In this document: positions 8,076 through 16,720 of the stretch, piece after piece
How positions within the stretch are numbered: the stretch's first letter is position 1
Layout of the letters: each line of letters opens with the position of its first letter
Assembly (NCBI GenBank): GCA_016932165.1
Contig: JAFGDK010000069.1
Span: 1 to 64,000 of the forward strand
Length of the DNA stretch: 64,000 nt
Direction of reading: 5' to 3'
Source of the DNA: Anaerolineales bacterium
GTDB taxonomy: Bacteria > Chloroflexota > Anaerolineae > Anaerolineales > UBA11579
Made by a program: the position numbers and the translations under genes
The notes under the pieces: generated by a model
Told to the model about the DNA's origin: nothing
Databases searched by the model: none
The model's input: the letters and a program-made list of their open reading frames with translations, nothing else

Positions 8076-9473
8076 ATGCAAATTCATTTTTGGGGAGCCG
8101 CTAATACTGTAACTGGTTCGGCACATTACATCCGCGCCAATGGACATACCTTGCTGCTGGATTGCGGACTATTCCAGGGCCGACGTTCTGAAACCTATGC
8201 GACGAACCGCTCCTTCCGCTTCCCGCCCAAGGATGTGGATGCGGTAGTGCTCTCTCACGCGCATATTGACCACAGCGGCAATCTGCCCAATTTAGTCAGC
8301 AACGGCTTTGACGGCCCGATCTATGCTACTGAGAGCACAGTTTACCTTTGTGAACTGATGCTGATGGATTCCGCACATATCCAGGAATCGGATGTTCAGT
8401 ATATCAACAGCCGGCGTGAGAAGCAGGGAAGGTCGCTGGTCGAACCGCTTTATACTGCGGAGGATGCCAAACTGGCGATCAGCAAGTTTGTGAAACGCAG
8501 ATACGAGCAGCCTTTTGAAGTCATCCCGGGGGTAACCGCTACTTTTGTGGAAGCTGGACATATTCTGGGATCAGCTGCCATTATTCTGGATGTTGATGAG
8601 AACGGACAGAAGAATCGGTTGTGGTTCTCTGGTGATATTGGCCGCTTTGGCATGCCGATATTGAAAGACCCAGTTTTGCCGTATGATGCCGATTATCTGA
8701 TCATGGAATCCACCTATGGCGACCGGCCGCATCCGCCTTACCAGAACGCCTGCGAGGAACTGAAATTTGTGCTTTCGCGCACACTGAATCGGGGCGGCAA
8801 AGTGATCATCCCGGCTTTTGCGGTTGGCCGTACCCAGGAATTGGTTTATGCGATTCATAAGATGATGGATGCCGGAGATATCCCTGCGGTGCCGGTATAT
8901 GTGGACAGCCCATTGGCTGTGAATGTCACGGATGTGTTTCGCCGCCGGCGGGAGGATTTTGACAAAGAAGCAATTGAAATGGTGCGCAACAGCCCCCAAC
9001 AGGCGGCTTTGGGCTTCGACCGGCTGACATATATCCGCTCGGTGGAAGAGTCCAAGGCGTTGAATAGGCGTGATGATCCGATGATCATTATTTCAGCTTC
9101 CGGGATGGTAGAAGTGGGGCGCGTACTGCATCATCTGCGCCACAATATCCACGATCCGAAAAACACCTTGTTGATTGTCTCCTGGCAGGCGCCGCATACC
9201 CTGGGCCGCCGCCTGGTTGAAGGAGCGAAGGAAGTGAAGATCTACGGCGAGGTGTATGAAAACCGGATCAGTGTAGAGAGCATTCAGGGATTCTCTGCCC
9301 ATGCTGGTCAGGATCTGCTGGTGGAATATGCGATGCAGCTTAAAGGAAGGGTGAAGGATATCTTCCTGGTGCATGGGGAGGAGCGCGGCGCTCTGCCGCT
9401 GATGCACATCCTGAATGCCAACGGTTTAGACTATGTGCATTACCCCCAACGCAACCATGTTTTCCATATCTAG
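8076..9473 (+). CDS. Beta-CASP metallo-beta-lactamase ribonuclease (CPSF-like)
   Basis: A 465-aa zinc-dependent RNA hydrolase of the beta-CASP family, related to bacterial RNases such as Thermus TTHA0252 and to CPSF73-like proteins. The metallo-beta-lactamase core has SHAHIDHSGNLPNL (HxHxDH), VEAGHILGSAAI and FSGDIGRFGMP. The beta-CASP insert spans roughly residues 205-380, with AFAVGRTQELVY and SASGMVEVGRVLHHL. The C-terminal metal-site motifs are GFSAHAGQDLL and FLVHGEERGAL. It starts 27 nt after rnd on the same strand with AAGGAAGAAA before the ATG, so it may be cotranscribed with the other exonuclease. Exact RNA targets are unknown. Confidence 0.9.
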   Translation: MQIHFWGAANTVTGSAHYIRANGHTLLLDCGLFQGRRSETYATNRSFRFPPKDVDAVVLSHAHIDHSGNLPNLVSNGFDGPIYATESTVYLCELMLMDSAHIQESDVQYINSRREKQGRSLVEPLYTAEDAKLAISKFVKRRYEQPFEVIPGVTATFVEAGHILGSAAIILDVDENGQKNRLWFSGDIGRFGMPILKDPVLPYDADYLIMESTYGDRPHPPYQNACEELKFVLSRTLNRGGKVIIPAFAVGRTQELVYAIHKMMDAGDIPAVPVYVDSPLAVNVTDVFRRRREDFDKEAIEMVRNSPQQAALGFDRLTYIRSVEESKALNRRDDPMIIISASGMVEVGRVLHHLRHNIHDPKNTLLIVSWQAPHTLGRRLVEGAKEVKIYGEVYENRISVESIQGFSAHAGQDLLVEYAMQLKGRVKDIFLVHGEERGALPLMHILNANGLDYVHYPQRNHVFHI

Positions 9474-9514
9474 CGGCTGATTGGGGAAATTGATCCGTAC
9501 CGGACCCCATTGAT

Positions 9515-9543
9515 TAAAAAAGCGCACCATTGTGGGTGCGCTT
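9515..9543 (-). terminator. Terminator of the dgt-greA operon
   Basis: A 9-bp stem, AAGCGCACC (9520-9528) with GGTGCGCTT (9535-9543), has a 6-nt loop. On the minus strand it is followed by a T-run (complement of the A-run 9515-9520). It sits 29 nt beyond the greA stop. Confidence 0.8.
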
Positions 9544-9571
9544 CTTGTGGGAATCTTCAAGGATCAAAAGG

Positions 9572-10039
9572 TCACTCGACCCTCAGGACTATAAATTTTG
9601 TCCTTCCGGCAGGGGTTTCTACGACAATTTTGTCGCCGGCTTTGCGGCCAAGCAATGCCTTTCCAATCGGCGATTCGTTCGAGATGCGCCCTTCACCCGG
9701 ATTGGCTTCACGGGCGCCGACCAGGAAATAAGTTTCTTCCGGGTAGCTGCCTTCCTGGATGGTCACGGTCGAACCGATATCCACAAAGCCGTTACTTTTA
9801 TTGGATTTGATGATCTTAGCCCCAGCCAGGGTTTCCTCATATTCCTTGATCTTGCCTTCAAGGAAGGCCTGGTCTTCTTTGGCTTTGTGGTAGTCTGCAT
9901 TCTCGCTCAAATCTCCCTGTGAGATGGCAAACCGCAGCCTCTTTGATAATTCTTCGCGTTGACGGGTTTTCATATCTTCCAGTTCGGCCCGCATTTTTTC
10001 GGCGCCTTCTTTGGTGAGCAGGTATTCTTCTTTCTTCAT
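9572..10039 (-). CDS. greA: Transcription elongation factor GreA
   Basis: GreA rescues backtracked RNA polymerase by stimulating transcript cleavage through the secondary channel. The 155-aa chain has the usual layout: an N-terminal antiparallel coiled coil (about 1-75) bearing the acidic tip DLSENADYHKAKEDQ, then the FKBP-like C-terminal domain with DIGSTVTIQ, ISNESPIGKALLGRKAGD and a terminal ...PAGRTKFIVL-type strand. Length is normal. It lies 11 nt downstream of dgt on the minus strand and ends at a terminator, so it is the second gene of a two-gene operon. Confidence 0.95.
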   Translation of the reverse strand: MKKEEYLLTKEGAEKMRAELEDMKTRQREELSKRLRFAISQGDLSENADYHKAKEDQAFLEGKIKEYEETLAGAKIIKSNKSNGFVDIGSTVTIQEGSYPEETYFLVGAREANPGEGRISNESPIGKALLGRKAGDKIVVETPAGRTKFIVLRVE

Positions 10040-10050
10040 TTGAGTCTCTC

Positions 10051-11202
10051 TTACGGTAACGTTAATGGGTCAAATAATTTATTATGCATGCTGGTTGCAT
10101 ACCGGTCGGTCATGCCGGCAATAAAATCACAGACAGTGCGTTCCAGCCCGCGCTTTTCGATCAGTGACTGGAAATATGGGTCCAGCATGGAAGGTTCTTC
10201 GATCAGCGCCTGATAAATTTCGCTGATTGTTCGTTCAGCTTTGACCTGCATGCGCACCACCCGGTGGTGGCGATAGAGTTTGTTGTATAAGAAATCCTTC
10301 AACTCCCGGTTTCGCCGGTGCATGACTGTTGAATAGCTGGCGACATTGTAATCTAACTTTTGGATATCTTCGGGTGTTTTCAAATTGGCGGCATTGATCT
10401 TCTCGGAGGTGGCTGCGACAACGTCATCCACCAGCAAGCCGATCAGGTGCCGGATCAGGCGGTGGCGGTCTAAATCCTTGAGATATGGATCTTTCCAGTT
10501 GATGCCTGCGCGTAGGATTTCCCAGATTTCGATGCCGTCGAGCATGGGTGGGGAGATCATCCCTGAGCGGAGGCCGTCGTCCAGGTCGTGGGCGGTATAG
10601 GCCAGTTCATCGGCTACATTGGCCAGTTGGGCTTCCAGTTGGCCGCGCAGATCGGGGTTGTATTCTCTGGCATCTGAGACATCATATTCTGTCTCATGTT
10701 TCACGATCCCTTCGCGCACTTCCCAGGTGAGGTTTAGTCCTGGAAAGCCGTTATAGCGTTCTTCCAGCTTGGTGACAATCCGGTAAGACTGCTTGTTATG
10801 GTCAAAACCACCGTGTTCTTTCATCAATCGTTGGAGGGCAACTTCACCAGAGTGCCCAAAGGGCGGATGTCCGAGGTCGTGGGCCAGGCAGATCGCTTCC
10901 ACCAGGTCTTCATTCGCACCCAATGCCCGGGCCAGGGTGCGGCCGATCTGTGCAACCTCCAGCGTGTGGGTTAAACGGGTGCGGAAGTAATCTCCTTCGT
11001 AGTTGATGAACACCTGGGTTTTGTATTCCAGGCGGCGGAAGGCAGTTGTATGCAGAATCCGGTCTCGATCCCGTTGGAAGGAGGTGCGGTAATCGGGTTC
11101 GTGGTCTGGGTGAGCGCGGCCTTTGGAATCCTGGCTTTTCATGCCATACGGGGCCACGGATTTTGCTTCTAATTTTTCCAATTTTGCTCGATTGTGAATC
11201 AT
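10051..11202 (-). CDS. dgt: Deoxyguanosinetriphosphate triphosphohydrolase-like protein (HD superfamily)
   Basis: The enzyme hydrolyses dGTP or other dNTPs to the nucleoside and tripolyphosphate, lowering nucleotide pools. Of 383 residues, the N-terminal GRAHPDHEPDYRTSFQRDRDRILHT region (split motif: DYRTSFQRDRDRILH) is the family signature. The HD metal site is HTLEVAQIGRTLARAL and CLAHDLGHPPFGHSGE, with a distal Asp in ELAYTAHDLDDGL. It is the short dGTPase type 2 form without the E. coli insertion. A TATAAT on the minus strand (11259-11254) with a poor -35 lies about 50 nt upstream. It is cotranscribed with greA. Confidence 0.92.
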   Translation of the reverse strand: MIHNRAKLEKLEAKSVAPYGMKSQDSKGRAHPDHEPDYRTSFQRDRDRILHTTAFRRLEYKTQVFINYEGDYFRTRLTHTLEVAQIGRTLARALGANEDLVEAICLAHDLGHPPFGHSGEVALQRLMKEHGGFDHNKQSYRIVTKLEERYNGFPGLNLTWEVREGIVKHETEYDVSDAREYNPDLRGQLEAQLANVADELAYTAHDLDDGLRSGMISPPMLDGIEIWEILRAGINWKDPYLKDLDRHRLIRHLIGLLVDDVVAATSEKINAANLKTPEDIQKLDYNVASYSTVMHRRNRELKDFLYNKLYRHHRVVRMQVKAERTISEIYQALIEEPSMLDPYFQSLIEKRGLERTVCDFIAGMTDRYATSMHNKLFDPLTLP

Positions 11203-11617
11203 GGTTAAATCCTTTCAGCCTTGAAACAGTTGCAGGCTGTCTTACAATTCTACATTATAGCTAAGAATTTTGGAAAGGGGAAAAGTGATTTCAGGTATGG
11301 CTTTCTCAAAGCCTGGAATTTATTCTTGCAATTGGAAAAGTTAAGGAATTGTCGGCAATGATAAAAAACTCCCCACCCCCTCACGCCATAGAAGAACCCC
11401 AAAACATGAGGATGATAGCTGATGAACTTGGTGGATGTGGGTTGAGTTAGCAGATAAATTTCTCGATAGTTGTCAAGCGACTTTGAGAATGCCATAGATT
11501 TCAGGCAGTTGATCTGAATGTGATTTTCGAGAAATCGCCTCATTTGGCCTGCTGCCTGGCTTGGATGGCCGATCCATTTTGCGCTGTGAGGATATGGAAT
11601 AAAGCCTGAAAAGTTCC
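11203..11617. other. Intergenic region upstream of dgt
   Basis: About 415 nt without a supported gene. The reading frame that runs through 11250-11738 on the minus strand overlaps the kinase gene and has no family resemblance. The dgt -10 box (11254-11259, minus strand) is near its left end. No terminator-like hairpin was found behind the isopentenyl phosphate kinase gene ending at 11618. Confidence 0.4.
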
Positions 11618-12427
11618 CTAAAACCCGGTTAGCTTTGTACCAGAGAGTTTCCCGGTGAGGGCGGCCAGCAGGCTGCCTGGTTGCAGCGCTGAGAAGATAT
11701 GTACCTCCAGGCCGGATACCTGTGAGGCAAGCTGGCACATTTCTCTCACTTTACTGGACATGCCGCCGGTGACATCGGTGGCTGCAGATCCTCTGATATC
11801 CGGCAGGACAGCTTCTAAATTTTCCGGGGTAATCTGATCAATGATCTTGGTGCAGGCAGGGAAATCTGCCCAGACGCCTTTTTCAATGCCAGCGATCAAA
11901 ATTCTGTTTGGTTTGAGCTCCCGGGCCAGGTAGTTGAAGATGTTTTCGGTCGAAACAATTGTCCCTCCCCGGACTGAATCAAAGGCGACATCGCCATACA
12001 CAACCGGCAGCAATCCATGCTCCAATGCTTGCTGGATTGGGGAGAGATCCCAATGTGTGATCTGCCCGTCCGCGGCTGCGGCGCTGCTGACTGCCGGGAA
12101 TACGACTGCCGGCAGCCCGGCTTGATGCAGCCCGTCTGCCACGATCTGGTTCAGGGTTTTGGCCTGCCGCCAGACCTCGGCAAATCCGCGCCATTGATCA
12201 GGTGTGTGCACGCCTTCACGGGTGCCGAATTTCTTGCCGGGGACATGCCCGAAGGAGCCGGAGCCGTGCCCCAGAAGCAGCTTTGCAGCGGGGGATTGTG
12301 CTTTAAATTCTGCGATCTCACCGCTAAGCTGCCGGATTCGCCCTGGCAGGGCGGTGCTGGGTGTGTGCTTGTCGGTGATCAGCGAACCGCCGAGCTTGAG
12401 AAAGGTGAGGGGGGGAGAATTGGTCAT
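11618..12427 (-). CDS. Isopentenyl phosphate kinase (IPK)
   Basis: IPK phosphorylates isopentenyl phosphate to isopentenyl diphosphate, the last step of the alternative (archaeal-type) mevalonate pathway. The 269-aa amino-acid-kinase-fold protein begins FLKLGGSLIT (ATP-binding Lys and Gly loop). It has LLLGHGSGSFGH, whose second His corresponds to the IPK-specific substrate His, then VYGDVAFD, STENIFNYLA, and TDVTGGMSSKVREM (nucleotide-binding Lys). It follows mevalonate kinase by 9 nt in one operon, which makes the assignment firm against the related glutamate 5-kinase or UMP kinase. Confidence 0.92.
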   Translation of the reverse strand: MTNSPPLTFLKLGGSLITDKHTPSTALPGRIRQLSGEIAEFKAQSPAAKLLLGHGSGSFGHVPGKKFGTREGVHTPDQWRGFAEVWRQAKTLNQIVADGLHQAGLPAVVFPAVSSAAAADGQITHWDLSPIQQALEHGLLPVVYGDVAFDSVRGGTIVSTENIFNYLARELKPNRILIAGIEKGVWADFPACTKIIDQITPENLEAVLPDIRGSAATDVTGGMSSKVREMCQLASQVSGLEVHIFSALQPGSLLAALTGKLSGTKLTGF

Positions 12428-12436
12428 TTTGGCGCC

Positions 12437-13372
12437 TCACCGCACAGTGGTGATGATGGTGTTGACCGCACCGGCTTCTCTCAGGGCGGCTGCCACATTT
12501 TCGGCGGTATGCGGTTCTACCAGGGCGATCATATTCCCGCCGCGCCCACCTCCGGAGAGTTTTGCCCCCAATGCGCCAGCATTCCGGGCAGCGTCTACCA
12601 GGGTGTCCAGTTCCGGAGAAGAAACACCGATCTGCTGCAACACCTGGTGGTTATCGTTCATCAGTGGGCCCAGGGCGGGGTTGCGTTTATCTCTGATCGA
12701 GGATGCCGCCTTGCCTGCGATCCTGCCGCACAGATCAAAATAGGTTTCGTACCGCCCCGGGTCAGCATCATAGGCGGCGCGCACATCTCTGACTGTGACT
12801 GATGTGGGGCAAATGACCCCGGTATCGCCGATCACCAGCATGAAGGGGAGCTTGATCTCCAGCATGGCGATCGGCTCTCCTTTGACAAAATATACCGGTT
12901 TGCTGAAGGTGATTACGGTGTTGTCGATCCCTGATGGTGTGCCGTGATGGAGTTTTTCCACCTCAAAAGCCAGCTTGTTGACAGTTTCATCTGGCAGCAG
13001 ATGGCCGAGGAAACGGGAAACTGCTCTGATGATGGCGACCGACACCGCGGCCCCAGACCCTAAACCTGCCGCCAGCGGAATGGTGGAGGAGATGATCAGG
13101 GTGCAGGCGGGTAGTTCCGGAACTTTAAGTTGATCCAGGGTCAGCCTGATGGCGAGGGCAATAGCGTCATCCAGCGGCAGGTGTTTGTACTGGTTGTGGA
13201 GGGAAATCTCGGGTGCAATCAAGTTGATGCCCTCACCTGTGGGGCGGGCGCGGATGATCGCTTTGGCCTGCACGTCCAAAACCGGGACGGCAATTGCCGG
13301 CTGCCCATAAACCACGGCATGTTCGCCAAACAGGATGACCTTACCAGGGGCGGAAGCAGTGTAGGCGGGCAT
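12437..13372 (-). CDS. mvk: Mevalonate kinase
   Basis: This GHMP-family kinase phosphorylates mevalonate to 5-phosphomevalonate. The 311-aa length fits. Motifs are APGKVILFGEHAVVYGQPA (motif 1), PLAAGLGSGAAVSVAIIRA (the GLGSSA-type phosphate loop, Ser-Gly variant), GTPSGIDNT with the catalytic Asp, and KLSGGGRGG (motif 3). It starts one nucleotide after the UbiA-family stop codon and ends 9 nt before the IPK start. No phosphomevalonate kinase or decarboxylase gene is in the window. Confidence 0.95.
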   Translation of the reverse strand: MPAYTASAPGKVILFGEHAVVYGQPAIAVPVLDVQAKAIIRARPTGEGINLIAPEISLHNQYKHLPLDDAIALAIRLTLDQLKVPELPACTLIISSTIPLAAGLGSGAAVSVAIIRAVSRFLGHLLPDETVNKLAFEVEKLHHGTPSGIDNTVITFSKPVYFVKGEPIAMLEIKLPFMLVIGDTGVICPTSVTVRDVRAAYDADPGRYETYFDLCGRIAGKAASSIRDKRNPALGPLMNDNHQVLQQIGVSSPELDTLVDAARNAGALGAKLSGGGRGGNMIALVEPHTAENVAAALREAGAVNTIITTVR

Positions 13373-13373
13373 C

Positions 13374-14243
13374 TTAGAGGAGGTAAAAAATTGCGATGAT
13401 TGACAGCCCCCAGATGAGGATATTTACAATGAAGGGGAAATCACTGAGGACAATCTCCTCTGGGGCTTCTCCATGGCCCTCAACCTGGAGCAAATATAAA
13501 TAACGAAATACACCAAAGATCACAAAGGGGATCGTGAGCATGGTGATCTGGGATTCGGGCAGGTTGGGGGCCACAAAGGTATACAGGCTGTAGGTCATGA
13601 TCGTAATCGTGATGACGATCATCAACAGGTTATCCAGATAGGGCAGCGTGTAATTTTGTAAGACTTTGCGGGTGTTGTTTTCATCACCCTGGGCTTTGAG
13701 CAATTCGGCCCGCCGTTTCCCAATCCCCATCACCAGGGCGACTGAAGAGGCTGCCAGGTACAGCCAGGGGGAGAAGCGTTCCACTTCGATGATCGCCACC
13801 CCGGCGACCACCCGGAGGACATAAAAGCTAGAGAGCAGCATCACATCCAGCACGACGATATGTTTGAGCCACAGCGAATATGAAAGGTTTAAAATGAAAT
13901 AAACCAGGCAGACAAGGAAGAAGGCGGGCGAGATCAGGAAAGCCAGGACCAGGCTGGTGATTAATAGGACCAGGGCGCTGGCGCGGGCCGCTGAGATGGG
14001 CAATGCCCCTGAAGCGATCGGCCTGAGTTTTTTGCGGTGGTGCTGGCGGTCGGCTTTTAGATCCGCAATATCGTTGAGCAGGTAGATAGAACTGGCCACC
14101 ATACTGAAAAGGACTGCCCCGGCAAAGGTGATCATCAAGGCGGGCAAATCGGTGAGTTTTTTATCAAACACCAATGGGGCGAAGATGAAAATGTTCTTGA
14201 CCCACTGGCGGGGGCGCATAGCGATGAACAGGGCTTTGAGCAT
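13374..14243 (-). CDS. UbiA-family prenyltransferase, probably decaprenyl-phosphate phosphoribosyltransferase-like
   Basis: A 289-aa integral membrane prenyl-chemistry enzyme with about eight to nine helices. It begins MRPRQWVKNIFIFAPLVF and carries the Asp-rich motif LNDIADLKADRQH (NDxxDxxxD) followed by RPIASGALP, as in the DPPR synthase branch of UbiA proteins. That branch makes polyprenyl-phosphoribose. The KRRAELL stretch after the mid helix also fits. ATG at 14243 was chosen over the upstream TTG (14267) because homologues start near MRPRQW. It leads the operon UbiA-mvk-IPK and so links isoprenoid precursor supply to a polyprenyl acceptor enzyme. The specific substrate is inferred, not shown. 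Confidence 0.82.
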   Translation of the reverse strand: MLKALFIAMRPRQWVKNIFIFAPLVFDKKLTDLPALMITFAGAVLFSMVASSIYLLNDIADLKADRQHHRKKLRPIASGALPISAARASALVLLITSLVLAFLISPAFFLVCLVYFILNLSYSLWLKHIVVLDVMLLSSFYVLRVVAGVAIIEVERFSPWLYLAASSVALVMGIGKRRAELLKAQGDENNTRKVLQNYTLPYLDNLLMIVITITIMTYSLYTFVAPNLPESQITMLTIPFVIFGVFRYLYLLQVEGHGEAPEEIVLSDFPFIVNILIWGLSIIAIFYLL

Positions 14244-14748
14244 AGTGAAATGATAGCATAAAACCAAGGATTAGGCAGCGAGGGAACAGGGATTGGGGAT
14301 GCAGGGAACAGGCACATAGGCACTTAGGCACCGAGAGATTTGGAAAAATGCAGAGCCACTTGGTAATGATTGCCCGCCACTTTTTGGGGTCAAGCTCAGA
14401 GGATGCCGAACAGCGTCAGGAGGGGGGTTGGGTGTTGAGGATAAGAATTAAATTCACCGCAAAAGGTCGTTGATTCCTGCCGGATGAATTGTGGAAAGAC
14501 CAAAGGTGCTTTGGTGGGGGTGCTGTCGTTCCCGCTAATGCGGGAATCTAAGGTTTTAAGAATTGGCAGTTACCAGAAATATGGAGGGCTGTCAATTATT
14601 TAAGGTTTATCATTTAGCATGGGAGCGACCTGGTGTCAAGCAGTTCAAAAAGTGGATTAATCTACAACCTGTTGAAACCCCCTTCGGAAGCATTTATGAT
14701 CAGGTTGTAAGTTTCTGGTTATACTTAAGAAAATAAAAGGAGTCTGAC
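14244..14748. other. Intergenic region with a REP-like palindrome and a dyad upstream of the haemolysin III gene
   Basis: No gene is seen. TTCCCGC-TAAT-GCGGGAA (14529-14546) is a perfect hairpin inside GTCG...GAATC flanks, very like the TTCCCGC...GCGGGAA palindromes scattered in many bacterial genomes. A separate 9-bp perfect inverted repeat, TACAACCTG (14663-14671) with CAGGTTGTA (14701-14709), lies just upstream of a TATACT -10 box (14720-14725) for the following gene. Confidence 0.5.
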
Positions 14749-15405
14749 ATGGCACAGCCGTATCATAAATTGGAGAAAGGGCAGTATTCGAAAGGAGAGG
14801 AGTTGATCAATAGTATCACGCACGGGATTGGGGCGGTGTTGAGTATTGCCGGCCTGGTTTATCTGATCACCCAGGCGATCAATTTTGGCACGAGCTGGCA
14901 TCTGGTCAGCTTTATCGTGTACGGCGTCTCGCTGATCTTGCTTTACCTGGCCTCTACGCTGTATCACGGCATCCCGGTGACCGCCTGGAAGGAAGGCTTG
15001 AATATATTTGACCGCTCAGCCATTTATATCCTGATCGCAGGCACCTACACACCCTTTTTGCTGAACAATTTGCGCGGCCCGACCGGCTGGTGGCTGTTTG
15101 CGCTGATCTGGGGGCTGACCATCTTCGGCCTGACGATCAGTCTGGGGCTGCTGCCTCAATTACGCAAGGCTTCGGTGGTCCTTTATTTGGCCATGGGCTG
15201 GATGGTGATCCTGGCGGGACGCCAATTATGGGGAGCTATCAGCAGTGCCAGCCTGGTGTGGCTGCTGGTCGGCGGGGTCAGCTACACGGTGGGGGTGATC
15301 TTCTACCTGTGGCGCAAGCTGCCCTATAATCATGCGATCTGGCACCTGTTTGTGATGGGCGGCAGCGCGGCGCATTATTTTTCGGTGCTGGGGCTGCTGG
15401 GTTGA
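14749..15405 (+). CDS. Haemolysin III family (PAQR/TrhA-like) membrane protein
   Basis: A 218-aa, seven-helix protein of the PAQR superfamily. It begins near YSKGEELINSITHGIGAVLS, with the conserved His in SITHG. It contains STLYHG after the second helix, RSAIYILIAGTYTPF in the third, and a C-terminal HAIWHLFVMGGSAAHYFSV, which holds the paired zinc-binding His residues. Bacterial members are proposed to act in membrane energetics or fluidity homeostasis; haemolysin activity is not general. AAAGGAG (14737-14742) precedes the ATG and TATACT lies at 14720-14725. Monocistronic. Confidence 0.9.
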   Translation: MAQPYHKLEKGQYSKGEELINSITHGIGAVLSIAGLVYLITQAINFGTSWHLVSFIVYGVSLILLYLASTLYHGIPVTAWKEGLNIFDRSAIYILIAGTYTPFLLNNLRGPTGWWLFALIWGLTIFGLTISLGLLPQLRKASVVLYLAMGWMVILAGRQLWGAISSASLVWLLVGGVSYTVGVIFYLWRKLPYNHAIWHLFVMGGSAAHYFSVLGLLG

Positions 15406-15505
15406 ACGACCTCACCCCGAGAATGCAAGCATTGTCTGCGCCTCTCTTTCTGGAAGGAGAGGCGCAGTTAACCAGAAGGCTGGTATTACAAATGCCGGGG
15501 TGAGG

Positions 15506-15543
15506 TTGGGTTAGGGATTGCATTCCCTGATACAATCAACCCA
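15506..15543 (+). promoter_or_regulatory. tlyA promoter, probably leaderless
   Basis: TTGGGT (15506-15511), a 19-bp spacer and TACAAT (15531-15536) are followed by 6 nt and the ATG at 15543. There is no Shine-Dalgarno sequence. Confidence 0.5.
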
Positions 15544-16349
15544 TGAAGAAATTCCGCGTCGATGTGCTCCTGGTAGAGCGCGGGCTGGCTGTCAGCCGCT
15601 CGATGGCCCAGCGTCTGGTGATGGCCGGCCAGGTGCGCGCCAACGGACAGGTGGTGGCCAAACCCTCGGTTTCCTATCCCCCGGATGTAGCTCTGGAAGT
15701 GGACCAGGGGCCGCCGTTTGTTTCAAGAGGGGGAGAGAAACTGGCTGGTGCGGTGGATATTTTTAGGCTGGATTTCAGCGGCCTGGTGTGTGCCGATATC
15801 GGCGCCTCCACCGGCGGGTTCACCGACTGCATGCTGCAGAATGGGGCCAGCAAGGTGTATGCGATTGATGTCGGCAGCGGGATCCTGCATTGGAAGCTGC
15901 GCCAGGACGAGCGTGTGGTGGTGATGGAAGGCACCAATGCCCGCCATGTAGCCGCATTGCCGGAGCCGGTGCAGTTCGTCAGCGTGGATGCTTCCTTTAT
16001 CTCGCTGAAGATGCTATTGCCAGTCTTTAAGCACTGGTTCCCGGAGAAAGGCGGCACAGCAGTGGTGCTGGTCAAGCCGCAGTTCGAGGCGGGGCGTAAG
16101 CTGGCAGCCAAGGGCAAGGGCGTGATCCGCGATCCCGAAGTGCACCGCCAGGTGCTGAACGATATCCTTCAATTTGCGCAGGAGGAGGGCTTTGGTTTGC
16201 TGGGGCTGGAGCGCTCTCCGCTGACTGGTCCGAAAGGCAATCTCGAGTTCCTGGCATATTTGGAGTATCCGGCAAAGATGGAAATTGACCTGGTTGAGAA
16301 AATTGCTGAGATCGTGCCAATAGAGGAAAAGCCTAAGGATGGGCACTAG
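15543..16349 (+). CDS. tlyA: TlyA-family rRNA 2'-O-methyltransferase
   Basis: TlyA 2'-O-methylates cytidines in 16S and/or 23S rRNA, a modification needed for capreomycin sensitivity in mycobacteria. Of 268 residues, about 1-65 form an S4 RNA-binding domain (RVDVLLVERGLAVSRSMAQ). The rest is an FtsJ-like Rossmann methyltransferase with the catalytic-type tetrad: Lys in SRGGEKL, Asp in VSVDASFISL, Lys in VLVKPQFEAG and Glu in KGNLEFL; ADIGASTGGFTDCML binds SAM. Its TAG stop lies in a CACTAG that is duplicated 371 bp downstream, on the other side of a foldback element. Confidence 0.92.
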   Translation: MKKFRVDVLLVERGLAVSRSMAQRLVMAGQVRANGQVVAKPSVSYPPDVALEVDQGPPFVSRGGEKLAGAVDIFRLDFSGLVCADIGASTGGFTDCMLQNGASKVYAIDVGSGILHWKLRQDERVVVMEGTNARHVAALPEPVQFVSVDASFISLKMLLPVFKHWFPEKGGTAVVLVKPQFEAGRKLAAKGKGVIRDPEVHRQVLNDILQFAQEEGFGLLGLERSPLTGPKGNLEFLAYLEYPAKMEIDLVEKIAEIVPIEEKPKDGH

Positions 16350-16720
16350 TACTTTGTCAAAGCAAAAAGGTGTTTAGAAGAAAAGTCGCTGATAAAAAAT
16401 TTAATTTTTTAAAACGCCTGCAGGCAGCCTTTGACAAAGTATTATGTGTTCCATTAATCAACAATCCAACTATTTAACCCAAGTTACCCCCTTGTTTTGA
16501 GTAAGGTGAAATAGTGAATAAGATAGTGAGATCGAATAAGGAATTTATTCAACCCCCCACCCGGCGAACCACCCCCTTCCACAGCCTGATCAGATCATGA
16601 TCGCATTTACTACCTTGTTGCTGGGGAAGGGGGCCGGGGGGTTGGGGTGGCAGTCAACCTTGATCGAAATTGTAGTGACTAAGGTAGCAACTTAGGTTAT
16701 TTAAAAAACCTTTGACAGAA
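16350..16720. mobile_element. Candidate MITE-like foldback element inserted behind tlyA
   Basis: A gene-free 371-bp segment is bounded by a 6-bp direct repeat CACTAG (16344-16349 and 16721-16726) that looks like a target-site duplication. Its ends are imperfect inverted repeats: TACTTTGTCAAAG on the left and, as reverse complement, TTCTGTCAAAG on the right. Nested inverted repeats lie inside: 16350-16362 with 16429-16441 (13 bp perfect), TAACCCAAGTTAC (16475-16487) with GCAACTTAGGTTA (16687-16699), and a GC-rich imperfect pair around 16551-16586 and 16618-16643. No transposase frame is present. Boundaries and mobility are inferred from one copy only. Confidence 0.5.

Noticed and set aside
11250-11738. 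162-codon minus-strand frame overlapping the IPK gene end
   Set aside because: It overlaps the conserved C-terminus of IPK in another phase, and the unique part shows no motif or start signal.
16350-16441. 13-bp inverted repeat after tlyA as a terminator
   Set aside because: The arms are 66 nt apart and no T-run follows. It fits better as one end of the foldback element.
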